64,000 nt of DNA, taken from assembly GCF_026210795.1 (NCBI RefSeq), contig NC_089454.1, positions 3,398,501-3,462,500 of the forward strand, written 5' to 3'. Positions within the stretch are counted from its first letter, which is position 1, and each line of letters begins with the position of its first letter. Made by a program: the position numbers and the translations under genes. Positions 23,392 to 37,146 of the stretch are shown here, piece by piece. The notes under the pieces were generated by a model. The model searched no databases. It saw nothing but the letters and a program-made list of their open reading frames with translations, and was not told the origin of the DNA. This stretch comes from Rhizophagus irregularis (lineage: Eukaryota > Glomeromycota > Glomeromycetes > Glomerales > Glomeraceae).

Positions 23392-24176
23392 GCCGGATTT
23401 GTTGTCAGGTTACACGTTATCTGTGCACATGATCCGAACGATTATTTTCGGTAATTATAAAACCTTTCTTTTACGAAATATTTTCCAAAAGATTGCTAAC
23501 ATGTCATATCAACAACAAAATAAGGTTTATAAAGGGTGTCATTATACTAGAGAAAGTTGGGGATTTTTTATATTATTTTGAAAAATGTTGCAAACGCTAA
23601 AATAATATTATAAGATCACATTCACAGAAAATCTGCGACAATTAGTTATGCAGGATATAACAGAAACCATATATAATTCCTTAACCTCTTATAAATAATA
23701 CTAATAAACTTTATGTTATCAAATTGGGGTTATATAGTATCTCTTATATCAGTTACATATGGGTGTACATAGTATGTATAATAATATTTTATATTTGTAA
23801 TGTATAATAACAAACTATTTAGTTTTAATTATATTTACAAACAAAATACATGATCTATTACAGCGAAAGTAAGTAAAATGTAGTGTCTTAATAGTTTATT
23901 ATAATAAATAATAAAATTAAAAGTACATAAAATAACTTATAACATTTTTTTGCCAATAAAAAAATACATCACGATAAAATAAAATTACCAAAAATTAATT
24001 TCACAAAATTGTTTTTTAGTTAACGGACTAAGTTATATATATTTTATTCTAGGGTAGCGTAAATTTAGTTAATATAAATTTGTATAACTAATCAATAAAT
24101 AAAATAAATAATATTACCGAAAATAATCGTCCGGATCATGAGCGCAGATCATGTGTAACCTAGCAACAAATCCGGC
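23392..24176. mobile_element. 785-bp element with ~70-bp terminal inverted repeats
   Basis: The left end GCCGGATTTGTTG continues through AGGTTACACGTTATCTG and GATTATTTTCGGTAAT; the reversed right end reads the same with about ten differences. A TA dinucleotide stands outside each end, consistent with a Tc1/mariner-type duplication. The interior is AT-rich and non-coding; ORFs in it run into the repeat arms. Confidence 0.75.
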
Positions 24177-24178
24177 TA

Positions 24179-25578
24179 CCATAAATCCTTGGTATGTGAA
24201 TCCGATATTTTATTATAATATATTGATAAAGAATCGCTAGAATTTACTAAAAACACTATAAATCAATAAAATCGCTGTGTATAACTCTATAAACTGCTAA
24301 GATTTGTTAAATGGCTATAACTATCATGTCTTCTAAGCATTCACAATCTGGTTTTGAGGGTACTTATGAGGAATATGTTGAGTATACTAGTTGCACCACA
24401 TTATGCACATTATGGTGAAACTTGGAAAAATAGGATTTGGAATCGCCTAATGTATTTTCAGAATAAAAAATATTATACATATGATGAGAAAGATTACTTT
24501 TGTGTTGCCAAGTCGTATCTTATTGATGGAAACATATAGTATAAGTTAAAATTGATTTATGTTTTATTTGAATAAAAAAAAAATTGATTATACAAGGGTA
24601 TATTCATTTCAAGCGTTATTATGTAATAAATTAAGTACTTTTATTAACATGAAAGATAAAGCTGCGGTCCGGTGGAATTTCATATCTCCCATTTCTTAAT
24701 AATACTTTTGATATGACAAAAATAATCAAAATGACACGCTTCTTCAATGTTTATATTCTTTATAAACGCAAGTAACAAACTCTAAACATCAAAACATCAA
24801 TTATAGCAATTTATTTAATCCCCTGTCGCACTCATATCATATTATTGATTAGCTGAGTTTATAAATGACCGGAAATCTTCGTTTACATTTCTCGGTCATA
24901 TAGAAAGCCGAATTTTTAGTTTAAAATAGTTAAATAGTTCAAAATAGTTAATATTTAATTCAAGATTTATTTCATGGGAAGGGAATCTCTATTATTCCCA
25001 ACTCCCCCCATGAAATAAATAATACAGGCTTTATAGACTAGGTTTAGGCTATATGGTATAGCGGACAATATGTACAAATTGTCATGCAATTTAATTAAAT
25101 AAAGCGTTCATATAGGAAGGATAAAGATTAATACAATTTTGTACAATTTTGCTAAAATTCTTGTATTTTGCGACCAGAACTTTCTATAATTTTAAAGATT
25201 AATTATATGCAATTATCCCTTGGTTTCTAATAATAATTCATTCTTGTTATTTGTATTTAAAAAGTTGGATAAAAAATCTATCAATTTAGAATAATAAATC
25301 TATCATTAGAATATATATTAAAAAATTTTATGGTCGAAACCGCGATATATAGTACATACAGAATAAGTTATTTCTGGAGTTTTCACGGCGCAGCCGTGAA
25401 ATTCAATGAAATCCACAGTTTCCCATGAAATAACTATTACATATTTATTATATATGAAGAAAATGCATTTTTTGAGATACAATCAAAAATTAATAATATA
25501 ATGATTTAATCAAAAAATCCAATATAAAAATTTATCTAAGAACTGAGAAGATATAAAAAGTGTTCGTTGTAAAATATT
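24179..25578. other. intergenic, with one short coding-like stretch
   Basis: A 35-codon stretch starts at 24311 (MAITIMSSKHSQSGFEGTYE, then EYVEYTS) and stops at a possible splice donor near 24417. It may be a gene fragment. The rest is AT-rich DNA with a small foldback repeat at 25366-25435. Confidence 0.4.
25366..25435. repeat. 70-bp foldback repeat, second copy near 43041
   Basis: AGTTATTTC and GAAATAACT form the ends. Inside are TTTCACGGCGCAGCCGTGAA and ATCCACAGTTTCCCATG. A homologous segment at 43041-43090 reads TTTTCACGGAGCAGCCGTTG and ATCCACAGTTCCCCGTGAAA. Two dispersed copies suggest a very short mobile or regulatory repeat. Confidence 0.6.
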
Positions 25579-27289
25579 TTAGTTTCTATATTTAACTTTA
25601 ACTGATAATCTATGTAATACGCTCATGCCAAGAGATGTAGTTTTTAAAGGAGATTCCATATCTACTAAATCTATTTCATATTTTCTAAATAATAAAGCCA
25701 TCAAACCAACCAATTCTATCATTGCTAACTTTCTTCCTGGGCATAATCTTGGCCCTCCACCAAACATTATGAAAGAATATTTCTTTGGTTCAAATTCTTC
25801 ATCCATCCATCTGTCAGGATTAAATTTATCGGCATCTTCCCAGTGGTCTTTATTTCCATGAACAGAATCAGCATTAATTCGAAAATAGCTACCAGCTGGC
25901 CATTGGTATCCTGCTATTTCTTCAGGTTGATCAATAACTCTTCCGAACGCATGAAAAATTGGGAAGATGCGAGCAACTTCTTTTATAATCGCTTCACAGT
26001 ATTTTAAGCTACGAAGATCATCTTCGGTAACCGGTCTCGTTTTATCACCCTGAAATCTTCTATCAATTTCTTCATACATTTTCATTTTCGCATCTGGATT
26101 ATGTGCAAGAAAATAGACAATGAATGAAATCATGTTCGCAGTCTATATTTAAAGGATAAAATGTTAAAATGATTTCAAGTATAAAGTGATAAAGAAAAAA
26201 AACAAAAAATTGAAAAAATATACTCACAGTATCAGTTCCAGCAAGAAACCCGTCAAGCATAATGAAACTAATTTCTTCATCAGTCATAGGTCTTAGAATT
26301 TCACCACCAATAGTTTTGACTCTATTAAAATCACGAGGTGTACTAGCAGTAACCACCGATGTTAACATATCACTGGGTAAGGGTTTATCTAATGGCGTAT
26401 TTTCAATCTCTTTTCTCCGTTTCTTAATAATAGCATCCAGTCTTTTATTAAGATATTTCACATTTTGAATTGTATCATCCGATATATTTTTAAAATATGG
26501 AACGTAATGTCGTAAGAAAGGAGGAACTAATTCAAACCATGGAAGCCTCGTATTATATTTACGAATTGCACTAACTAATTTTACGGAATCTTCAACAATT
26601 GCTAACGGATGTTCAGTTTTTTCATCACTGAGATTATTAAAAAGTGCTGCCATTGAATAGGATCTTTCACCAGTTATTAATTCAATAATCATATCATTTG
26701 TAAATTGATTAAACCATGAAAAGAAGTCAAATATATTTTTATTATCTTTGATAATTTCATCATTAAGATATAATTTGTCCCAATAACTTTCCAATTCATT
26801 AAAGAGCGTGTTTGTCCATTCAATAGCTCTTTGATTAAATTTTGGTGCTAAAAAAGCTTGTGTAAAAAATTGGCGATTATATCTCCATGGTTTATAATGT
26901 TGATTCACCACTATTCCTTTTCCGGTTATTCCTAAATCATCAAAGACATCAGCACGAGGCGTTCTCATAATTTTTAAATTTTTTGTTGAAGGGATTAAAA
27001 ATTTTTCAATATAATCTGCTCGACCTAGACTTGTACTACGTTGTGGCAAATAAACGTCGATTATATCACCATATTTCTTGTGGTTTAAATCTAAATAATT
27101 TTTGAGATTTCCATGATGCCACACTAATTGAGGCAAATTTCCAACGAATGGAAATGGGAAAGGACCAGGTAAAGGATTGATACGAGTAAAATATTTATAA
27201 TAATAGTGTGTCACAGAAACAATTAGTAAAGTACATATCAAGGAAAGGTAATCGTTTATTTCCAAATTATAAAATAACTTAATAAGCAT
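25579..27289 (-). CDS. cytochrome P450 monooxygenase
   Basis: Two exons (26228-27289 and 25579-26142) join in phase and give 541 residues, usual for a fungal P450. These haem enzymes insert oxygen into lipids or other hydrophobic substrates, with electrons from a reductase at the ER. An N-terminal membrane anchor is seen (YLSLICTLLIVSVTHYYYKY, residues ~14-33), followed by the proline-rich hinge NPLPGPFPFPFVGN. The intron falls within the I-helix, and splicing restores GTDTTANMISF. ExxR is in IIKEVARIFP, FNPDRW is the PERF-type motif, and the haem loop FGGGPRLCPGR holds the Cys ligand. All key residues are present. The fold resembles fatty-acid hydroxylase-type families, but I cannot give a CYP number or substrate. 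Confidence 0.95.
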
Positions 27290-30200
27290 TTTTATGAAAA
27301 ATAAAGGGGTGAATAAAGGGGTGAATTTTAAAAGAGTGAATAAAAGAGCGAATAAAAGAGTGAATTTTATGATATAATCGAGTATTGATGTTAGCTTTTA
27401 GGGAATTAAGACTTGAGAAATACGAGGAAGTATTTATATTGTTCCATTCTTGATCATCCTATAAGGTATTGTCAAGTCTACGGTAATATAATTTCCGTTC
27501 TTATTGTATATAATAAATAACGTTCGATCACCACGCCATTTCTTCTTTAATACCAATGAGACGTATAGTCTATTAATAATAAATAAAAGTTTGTTCAACA
27601 ATTCAAGTCGCGCTAGGACCTTTTCCTTCTTTTTTTAAAATATCAATGATTGTATTACAAACAAATCAATGCTTACAAAAAATTACGTAAATCGAGATCT
27701 AATGTTCCACCACTCTGCAGATCATGTGGCAACTGTTATCTTGCAATCGTTAAGGAAAAATTTAATTTGACATTCGTAGTTTAGCATAGCAATGTTTGGA
27801 TCTTTAATCAACAGGCAGACATGCTTATCGCTTAATTATACTACTTATAAAAGTTGGTCAATAAAGCTTGGATTTGGATAAAAAAAAATCATATAAAGAC
27901 TGATAAATTAAATGACAGAAGACGAATATGCATAGCAGAAATTTATAGATCACACATAATCTATGAAAAAAATAATACACTATTTGTGCTCATAATACAG
28001 GTTTTTACTTGTAGAGAATTTAGCTAATTTAAAAATATGAAATTTTTCATTGAAGTATATATAACGGCACGTTGTGATATGATCAGCACGTGTCCGACCA
28101 TATTGTATATTAATAGATCGGCAAAGTAAAATAATAAAATTTTTTTGATATATTTGGTAACTACTGAATCAGATAATTCCGAAGATCGACATATTAAAAA
28201 ACATTAAAAGAATCATTAAGTTGCAATAAACAGTTCATCAAACAAGTTTCATTGGTTTCATTGCATTAATAAGCGATCATTTCGTTAGAAGTTTTAGTGA
28301 TGGTATTTTACATCTTTAAGATGCGATCATCAATTTCAACTGATAAACATTTTAAATCGATGAAAGCTTCTTAAAAATCTTTAAGAAGAATTTTCAATCA
28401 AATATTTTTGATAAATCAGATAATTTTAAGTACAACTATAAAACTGTACGAATCACATTCTTGTTACATGAAAATAACTATAAATCATCATATGATTTCG
28501 CTGAGTAATTCAATTTAGAAACTGTTGACGTAATACTTTATGTAAATAATTATAATTGATTACAAGGATCAAAATGGCATATATATGGAATTATTTCCGG
28601 AAGCGAACGTAAATTTTACTCTCATCATACAAACATAACTTTCTTTAAGTGTGAAACAAGGAGCTGAAACTTAAGTAAATGTTAACGATGGCAATTAGTT
28701 TTATAAAATATTAAAATATTTTGTTCTATGCAGACAAAAGAAAGATATGTATTGTTTCTAAGACTCAGTTGCAGATCTCACTTATTATGTTTAAAAAAAT
28801 TGGTACTGCTTTGTTATTTGGATGGTTGGCAACTCCATAATGATCAGGCATAAATGGTGACGATTAGAGTTTTATTTATGCAAGTAATCGATTTATGACA
28901 AAATCAGAGTCGATATTTTATGTTTAAAATATATATTTAAAATATTTTAATAATGTACTTAATTGCCGATCTTGCTAATAAGAGTGACGGGTAGTTTATT
29001 ATATTATTAAAAAAAATGTTTCTAAATGTGAAATTTTTTTACTATAAAGTTGACCTCACAAATGTTAAAAAGACGCCAGCTTACACAAACCTTTTAAGTG
29101 TAGGTATTATAGATCTATGGAATCGTCTATTTATGCGAGTTAGTTATATGCTTAATAACCTTTCAACAATAAAAATTTTCTGAAGCCAGGTTTTCAATGT
29201 ACAGTATATTCAGGCTTGGCAGTAAAATTGATAATTGTTGATGTCTCATTTTTTCCATTATTCTTTGTATTGAAAAATTTTTAGTTGTAATAATAACAAA
29301 TCTTAGTAATAATTCATTAAATGAAATTGATTTACCCAAAATATTGTCTTTTGGAATTTATTTTGAATTAAGAAATAATAGAATAATGTCCGAAGTCTAA
29401 TAGATATACACCAAAAGCAGACAGTATCATATTTATTTGGAATTAAAATATGTTAGCTCAAGAAAAATTATGTACATTAGAGAGTAAATAGTCAAAAATT
29501 CAAAAAAATTTTGACAGACATGTAAAATCATGTAAGATTATTGACATCTTCTATTGTTGAATTTCCATTTATATTACAAAAGACTTTATATTTTACAAGA
29601 AAAAAATTACAAGCATGGCAAGAAATATTTTACTGCTTACTAAATGTACCACTTTTTTTTCAAAAAAGGAATCACATTGAATTCTGGAGTAAAGTTTCAA
29701 ATCCATATATCAGTTTGGTTAATTATAATGATAACCAAAGCTTTGATGTTTTATTTCCTTCAGTTTAGAAAATACATATAAAAGATTAAATTATAATAAA
29801 AAATAAAAATTAACTTTATTAATTTACTAATTATTGTTGTTGTTATAAATATGATATTTATTTCCTTTAGATTAAAAGCTTGATTAAATTGGTAACAACA
29901 TGTATTAGCTAATATTATTACAGCCCACTTTCTAAAATATTAGTTAATATATTATACTATCATTATAATAAAAAGTAAAAACTACTTTTAACTAATTTTA
30001 CTACAGTTTGATCTCCATATAATCACCTATTTGATTCCTTCAAAATTGGTGATTATATAGAGGAAGGAATTTTTAAATTTAACCAATCAAAATTAAATTT
30101 TAGCTAAAATTATAGATATATTGACATTCTCCAAAAATTTTAAAATGAAAAAATAAATAGAAAAGTTCAAATTTTTTTAATTAAATTAATTAATAAAAAC

Positions 30201-31374
30201 GTTTTGCACCGTTTTTATTAAATTATCAAAAAAAATGTTACAAAATATTTTTTTAAATAAATTAACTAAAAAAAAAGTTTCATAACATTTTTAATTAATT
30301 ATCAAAAAAATGTCACAAAACGTTTAGCAAATCAGTTTGGTAAATTTACTAAAATAATCAGTAAAATTTACTGAAATAATTGGTAAAATTTATCAAAACT
30401 GATACTGAAAATATTGATTCAGTAAATTGATTCAGTAAATTACATACAAAACTAATACTGAAACTGAAGTTACTGAAATTGGTTGATAAATTTACTAAAA
30501 AGTTAGTTTAGTAAATTAGAATACCAAAACTGATCAGTTTAGTTCAGTAATTACCAAAACTAAATGAAGGTCTAATAATTAATATTAAAATCTAGAAAGA
30601 TATTAAAAAATTATAGAATAATGTCTAAACTATAAATTATAAATACTTTTCATAATATATTTTAATTATAGTAAAAGATTAAAGTAATATTTACTAAAAT
30701 TATAAGTTAAAAGTTAAAACACTATATTAAAATAAATTCTATTCAGATTTATTATACCACCAATACTACTGTTAATCTGATAAGATTTTTTCATAATCCA
30801 AAACAGTCAAATTTTTTGAATTAACATATATTAAATAAATAATTTGAGTTTGTAAAGTATTTTCTTTTTTTGCAAATTCTTTAATTTATACAGTTATATT
30901 AAATCTTAAAATTTAATTATCAAATTTTTCCAAATTTTAATTTCATCAATCTTTTCTCATAAAATAATATGAAAAGATGCTGAAATGGGATTTACAAAAA
31001 AGAATAGAATTTCCATAAAATCCTATACTAAAATAAACTATAAGCAATTGAACAATTGGATTCAATTTATTGGACGTATCAGAAATTACGCAATTTAGTA
31101 GATAGATAAAGAGTCAGATCTTGCAATTAGATGTTATAATATATCTTTTAATGGTTATAATATATCTTTTATAGTAAATAATATATAATTTAATAAATTT
31201 ATTTATTAAGAAGCTTTTTTGCAATTATTTTACCATCTAAAAATCCAATTTCAATGAATTTGTTTTTGTTTTATAAAGTATAAAGAAAGCTACAAAATTA
31301 AAAAAATTTATGCAAATTGGATTATTAAATACTAGTAAACTAATTGTATTATAATATATATATATTTTAATATA
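27290..31374. other. gene-poor AT-rich region
   Basis: It starts with the upstream region of the P450 (GAATAAA-rich short repeats at 27300-27370). An ORF at 29541-29768 (MTSSIVEFPFILQKTLYFTR, ending DNQSFDVLFPSV) has ordinary composition but no recognised relative; it may be a transposon scrap. 30001-30070 holds an imperfect hairpin (CCATATAATCACC, GGTGATTATATAG). 30180-30560 is a low-complexity block with many inverted CAGTAAATT and AATTTACTG units. Nothing else is seen. Confidence 0.45.
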
Positions 31375-31546
31375 TAGCCAAACCTTGATATAGCGAACCC
31401 TTGATATAGTGAATTTTTCAGACAACTATAATAAATTTCCTCTTGCTATAACAAATTAACCAATTAAATCTCAAAAAATCTTCACTATAGTTCTATAGTG
31501 AAGTTGAGGTCTGGAATCTAGGATTCGTTATAATAAGGATTGACTG
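31375..31546. mobile_element. 172-bp pogo/Tigger-like MITE
   Basis: The left end TAGCCAAACCTTGATATAGC and the reversed right end CAGTCAATCCTTATTATAAC match at about three quarters of positions and look like pogo-type termini. TA flanks both sides (31373-31374 and 31547-31548). A relative is at 37147-37279. Non-coding. Confidence 0.65.
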
Positions 31547-31892
31547 TAATTATGTGATTTTTAGCATGCCTCAATAAAGTAAGAATCTTTAAGATTAAAG
31601 TAAAATAAAGATAATAATAAGAAGATATTAATTATATAAATAAATTAGTAAAATTTAAAAAAGAATATTTAATTAATTAAGTAATAAATTACATTTTTAA
31701 TTCAATTAAAAATTTATTAGTAATATTTTGGGAATTAGAATTTTTAAAGATTCTTTTTAATTAAATTTATAAATTCTTAAGAAATTATTTTTATCTTTAG
31801 GATCTTTAATAAAAATTTTATAGAATTCTTAAAAATCTATAAATTTTTAATTTTTAAAAAGTTTTACTAACTGCTAAAATTTTATAATCAAT

Positions 31893-32553
31893 TTAATTGC
31901 CGATCCGTTTAAGAACAGCACTATTGTATATATAAAATACATATAGCTTTTAAATCTGACGCGCGTACAATGTAAAGTCATTCTTTTCCATAGTAAAGTT
32001 ATAATTTTTTTAACATATTATTTTTCCTTGGGTTTTTTTACATATATTATATGATTTTTATTAAAAAATATTGAGTTATCGCAGTTTTAGTATTTGTGAA
32101 TTTATTGCCAACTATGCAATTTTCGTTAAATTTCACCCCGCACATATAATGCTAAAAAAGTAAAAATTGTGCCAATATTAAACGAATTGACAATTAAATA
32201 ATTAATAAATGGTTTTAGTAATTTAAAGTTGGTTGATTGTTACTATAAGCCCATTTGTTGATATTTAAATATAATAATATAATAAAAAGTTATCAAAATT
32301 CGCATATAAAAGTTAAATCTGACGCGCGTGAAATGTAAAGTTGTTTTTTTCAATAATAAAGGTACAAATATTTTAGCATATTATTTTTCCTTGGGTTTTT
32401 TTACATATATTATATAATAATTTTTATTATATATAATGAATTATTCTCTTCTCTAGTATTATGTAGTTTTCTTACAATTGTGCGATTTTTGCTTAAATTT
32501 AACCATTAATTAACCCCGAAAAAAGTGCCGATTTTAAATGGATCAGCAATTAA
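31893..32553. repeat. 661-bp element with inverted ends and internal direct duplication
   Basis: The ends read TTAATTGCCGATCCGTTTAA and, reversed, TTAATTGCTGATCCATTTAA. Inside, a ~110-bp block (AAATCTGACGCGCGT, later TTTTTCCTTGGGTTTTTTTA) occurs twice in direct orientation, near 31955 and 32313. No target duplication is clear. Probably a non-autonomous DNA transposon. Confidence 0.6.
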
Positions 32554-32689
32554 GGATTTTTAAAAATTCTTTCTATTTATAAAAAATTCTTAAAGATTTT
32601 AATTTCTAAAATATTATTAATATTAATTTGTGATCTGCATAAAAAGTAGAAAATCTAATTATTAAAAACCGGGGTTAAGTTATATATAG

Positions 32690-33078
32690 TAATATATAAT
32701 AGCATGAAATCTGATGACATGGCAAATTAAAGTGCGAATTTTTTAAATATAATATAAAAACTAAAACCATTAACATAAAATTATACCATTTGGCTAACTT
32801 TTTACTAGAAGTTCGGTAAAATTTTCAATAATTAGAAATAACTTTTTTATAAGCCTAAAAGTAAAAATGCATTATTCGTAACATTAAAAAATAATGCATT
32901 TTTACCTTTAAGCTTATAAGTAAGTCATTTATAGTGCTCAAAAAATTTACTGGACTTTTAACAAAAAGTAAGCCAAATAACATAATTTAATAGCAATAAA
33001 CTTAGTTTTTATATTATATTTTAACAATTAGTACTTTGGTTTGCCATGTCATCAGATTCTGCACTATTATATAATGAC
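32690..33078. repeat. foldback element with ~180-bp arms
   Basis: The left arm has AATCTGATGACATGGCAAA and TAAGCCTAAAAGTAAAAATG; the right arm is its inverse (ATTTTTACCTTTAAGCTTAT, then TTTGCCATGTCATCAGATT). The loop centre is near 32885. The arms are near-perfect over about 180 bp, so the copy is fairly young. The target duplication is not resolved. Confidence 0.7.
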
Positions 33079-36000
33079 TTTCGATTTTTGATATAGAACT
33101 CTTTACTTTATTTGCAGATCACGAATTAAGGTTTGTAATTTTTTTTAACTTTTTTTTTACTTTGTAGTTTTTATTAAATTTTATAAAATTATTAAAATTG
33201 AATTACTAAATATTAAAAAAATTGTAAAAGCAATTTTTTAAATTCTAATAAAAAAATAAAAAAAAATAATTTTATTTATATATTATTTTATTAATATTTT
33301 TTTTTATAAATACTAATATTTTATTTTTTATATAATAGAATTCAAAAATCTAATATATAGATTATAAAGTATTTTTAGTTAAATTTAAAGATAATGATAT
33401 TTATTATGTAATATTTTAGAGAATGAGATCATATAGTAATATATAAATACAACATAAAATTTATACATATTACATGAAGTGAAAAGATACAGACTTATAA
33501 TAAATGAATATTATGTAATAAATATTATTACATTTAGTTGTAAAGGTTACTTATAGGTCATATAAAATTTTTAAAAGTTGTTTATTTAATAAAATCACAT
33601 TTCTAGCACTTATATTAGTAGAGTATCTTTACAAAAATTCACAAAGCAGAATTAATTAACAAATGCATAAATTGATTGAGATCTAAAACTGTTAAATTTC
33701 TTAAAAAGTTTAATGTATCTGAAGAAAAAGCTTTTACACTACATATAATAGATATTAATAATTATTATCATCTATATAAATGGAATTATTTGCAATTTTC
33801 AACTTACAATTGTCTTAATATCTCTTTTAATAGTTCTTTTATATCTTTTAACAGTCTTAAATTATTTTTATAAATAAACTATTTTTCAAATTGCTTTACA
33901 TTAATTTTATTTATCATAATTAGTATTAAAAAAATTAGAGAAATATTTATATTTTATAGATTTTATTTGAAATGTATTTGTTATCTATTAGATCAAAAAT
34001 TTCATATAAAATCTCATCTTATAATTAATGGTTTAAGAAAGAAAAAGTTATAAATTTAATTAAAGATTTATAACTGGATATTGGCTAAAATTATATCTAT
34101 CTAAAGATGTCTTTTTAATTTAAGATACTAAAATAATATTATCAAAAATATTATGTATAATAAGTATCTATAAAGTACAAAATAAATTAAAAATTTTTGT
34201 AATCATATTTACAAAAAATATGCAGACCTTATTATTATTTACTTCTTTCTTTTTGTCAATATTATTATTGCTGATGGTCTTTTCCAGCTTCTCATTCTTC
34301 TTATTAATACTAATTGGATTTTTATCAGTTTCTTAAGTTAGCAAAAATACAGTATTAGTATTGCTTTGTAAATAAAATTAATAAAAATAATTTTAAACTC
34401 ACTTTTTTACTAATAAGAATCATAAGATTATTATCTAATTAAGTATAAAAAGTTGCATAAACTTCATACTTTCTTTTTTTTATCTTTTTTTATTATTTTA
34501 AAAATAACTTTTTATTAATATTTATATTTCTTTAGTTCAAATAAAAATAACATACATTGATTTTTTTATTTTTTTTCCAGTTATTATATAACATTCACTT
34601 ATTTTTAAATTTATTGTTGTTATATTTTCTTTTTATTTTCAGTAAATTTTCTGAATTTGGTATTATCATATTATAAGCAAATAACTGAATTTATATAATC
34701 AATAAAGTTATTTATTCTATTTATAATATATGTAAAATAAAAACTATTTATACATACTGCCTATTTTAATATATGTTTATAATACTATATAAAGTCTATT
34801 ATCTTAGTAAATCTTAAGAAAAAATGGTTTCTCTTATAATAATTAATACAAACATCATTTTTAAGTTTTTTATTATTTTTTTTTTTGCATTTGCTAATTC
34901 TTTAATTTCTTTTGTTTTAGCCTTATTACTTCCATATAAACTAATTGAAATTTTATTAATATTTATTATATATTTATATAATTCTAAAAAAAAATCTTTT
35001 TAAAGATATAATTAATTTTTACAATATTATTTTAATATTTAAAAGAGTATTAAATATATTTAAAAAAATGCTTTTATACTATAAAAATAAATATAATATA
35101 AATATTAATATAATACTTATGTTTAATGAATTATTGCCGCGTTTTTAAAATGGTGTGTGCAATGTCGATCATCTGATTAAAAAAATTCCCAGATTTTCAC
35201 TGAATATTTTAAACCTTGCATTCTTTTCTAACTATTACCACAGATTCCCTGCCAGAACTTGCGTTAATAGGTTTATTTACAGCTTTTTCTTGAGTTATAA
35301 GTCAATTTATTATGTATAGTTTTGAGTTTCTTTCGTCTAAAGTTTGAGATTATTGGCGATTATTGAGTTTACCATCAATAACTAATGATTTTTTCATTTT
35401 TTCTAAAACTTTAACGTTCTTACATTTTTTTTCTATTCACAAATACCATTTTCTCTCTTTTTATAATAATTATAATCAATTACATTAATAGTGTTAATAA
35501 ATTTTGTAAGTAATTTTAAATTTTTTGCCTATTACATTATATTGCATTATTATAAAATAATTTAGCATTTTTGGTTAATTAAAAGGTTTTAGAAGGCTAT
35601 ATAAAGTTTTTCTGTAAATATTGGAATATTTAGAATTTAGATTTATTGAATTTTAACAAAACTATTTAACTGTGTATGCTTATTTTTATAATTTTATAAC
35701 AATAAATATTTTATGCTTCAAAACAAGTTAAGAGCTAAGTTAAAAAATTAAATAAGTTATTTAACATTTATGGTATTATTGCTTAGACTAAAGTTTTATT
35801 AAGTTTAAATGGTTATTTTAAAAAATTCTAAACATTTTTATAATAATAATATTGACTCTGTATTTATTTTCTCTTTATCTTTACAGAAATTCTATATGAA
35901 AATTTGGAATTTTTATATTGTAAAATTGAAGCCTTATGAGGATTTAATTTGTAATTGTATAAAGGAGAGATTGAAATTATAAAACAAATAAAATTTTAAA

Positions 36001-36209
36001 TAAAAATTAATTTTTTCGCAGAGCAATGATTTTTTTCACTTATTGTCACATGACCGTTATAATATTAGCCAATTTTGTTTATTTTGATCATATGACCAAT
36101 AATCATAATTAGTATTCGAATTTCATGCATGATCGAACTGCATATATCATTTTGAAAACGGTGATAAATAAGTATCCTAACTAAAATATTAGCTAATATA
36201 TATCATTAC
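33079..36209. other. AT-rich region without genes
   Basis: Extremely AT-rich with many homopolymer runs. ORFs such as 33676-33873 are low-complexity. No repeats with clear ends, no RNA gene and no coding homology are seen. Confidence 0.55.
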
Positions 36210-36444
36210 TAAGGTTGCTTGTCTAAACTTCTTCAAAATCCTACGATTAGTTTCATCAAAATTTTACTATAGATTTATTATAGTTTTGGCAGAGTTTTGG
36301 CATTTATAATAAGTTTTGGCAGTTTCGCCTTTCTCTAAAGTTTCGCCAGTTTTTTAATATAACTTTAATATAGTTTTGGCAGAATTTCACTTTTCGGTGA
36401 AACGTCATCTTGTCTAAACCCCTAGGTTTTAGCAAGCAACCTTA
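36210..36444. mobile_element. 235-bp MITE of the TAAGGTTGCTTG hAT family
   Basis: The ends TAAGGTTGCTTG and CAAGCAACCTTA are the same as the outer 12 bp of the 6.9-kb hAT element. An exact 8-bp duplication ATCATTAC flanks it (36202-36209 and 36445-36452). The interior keeps only subterminal TTTTGGCAG and TTTCGCC repeats and no transposase, so it is a deletion derivative or MITE mobilised in trans. Confidence 0.92.
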
Positions 36445-36509
36445 ATCATTACCTTTATTAATTAAATATAATTAAAATTCTAATATTACCACTTTTTAAA
36501 AATATTAAT

Positions 36510-36663
36510 GGAATGAGTGCTAGGAAAAGGGACTAAATTGAAATTTTTTTCAAAAAAAAGTTTATAAGTAAAATAAATGTAAATCTGATTATTTGATCCA
36601 GAATATTTGTTATTTTAAAAAAAAATTTTTGTCAATTTAGTCCTTTTTTCCAGTACTCATCCC
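36510..36663. mobile_element. 154-bp foldback MITE
   Basis: The left end GGAATGAGTGCTAGGAAAAG, followed by GGACTAAATTGA, is matched in reverse by GGGATGAGTACTGGAAAAAA, followed by GGACTAAATTGA. The centre is AT-rich. No exact target duplication was found. Confidence 0.6.
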
Positions 36664-37146
36664 AATTTTTTGTAATTATTAGTAAGATATGTATATATAA
36701 ATTTAATTTAATATATAAATAAAATTTTTTGCCATATTAATAAATTTCTTTCTAGTAATCATTACTCTTAAACTTGCTTTTATTAAAATATTTCTAAATA
36801 TTACTTTGTAAATAATCTAATTTTATATGAATTATTTTATTAGATTTAATATTACAATTATTTTGCTTTTACTTTTATTCAGTTATTTTTAAAAAGAAGA
36901 AAAATGTTTTTAATTAAAGTAAGCAAAAGAAATTATTAGTAATTTATTTAATTACTTTTAAAAGATGCATAAATAAAATAAACAAAATATAAAAATTTTT
37001 TTTTAATTTGCTATTAATAATATTACTATATTTTGTAATATTAACTAAAATATTTATATAATATATATATTATAAAGAAAATCCATAATAAGAATTTTCA
37101 TTTTAATAATTTACTAATATATTTTATAATATTTTTAAAAATGTTG

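Noticed and set aside
33676..33873. 65-codon ORF
   Set aside because: Low-complexity Asn/Ser/Phe composition from AT-rich DNA, with no splice partner and no family resemblance.
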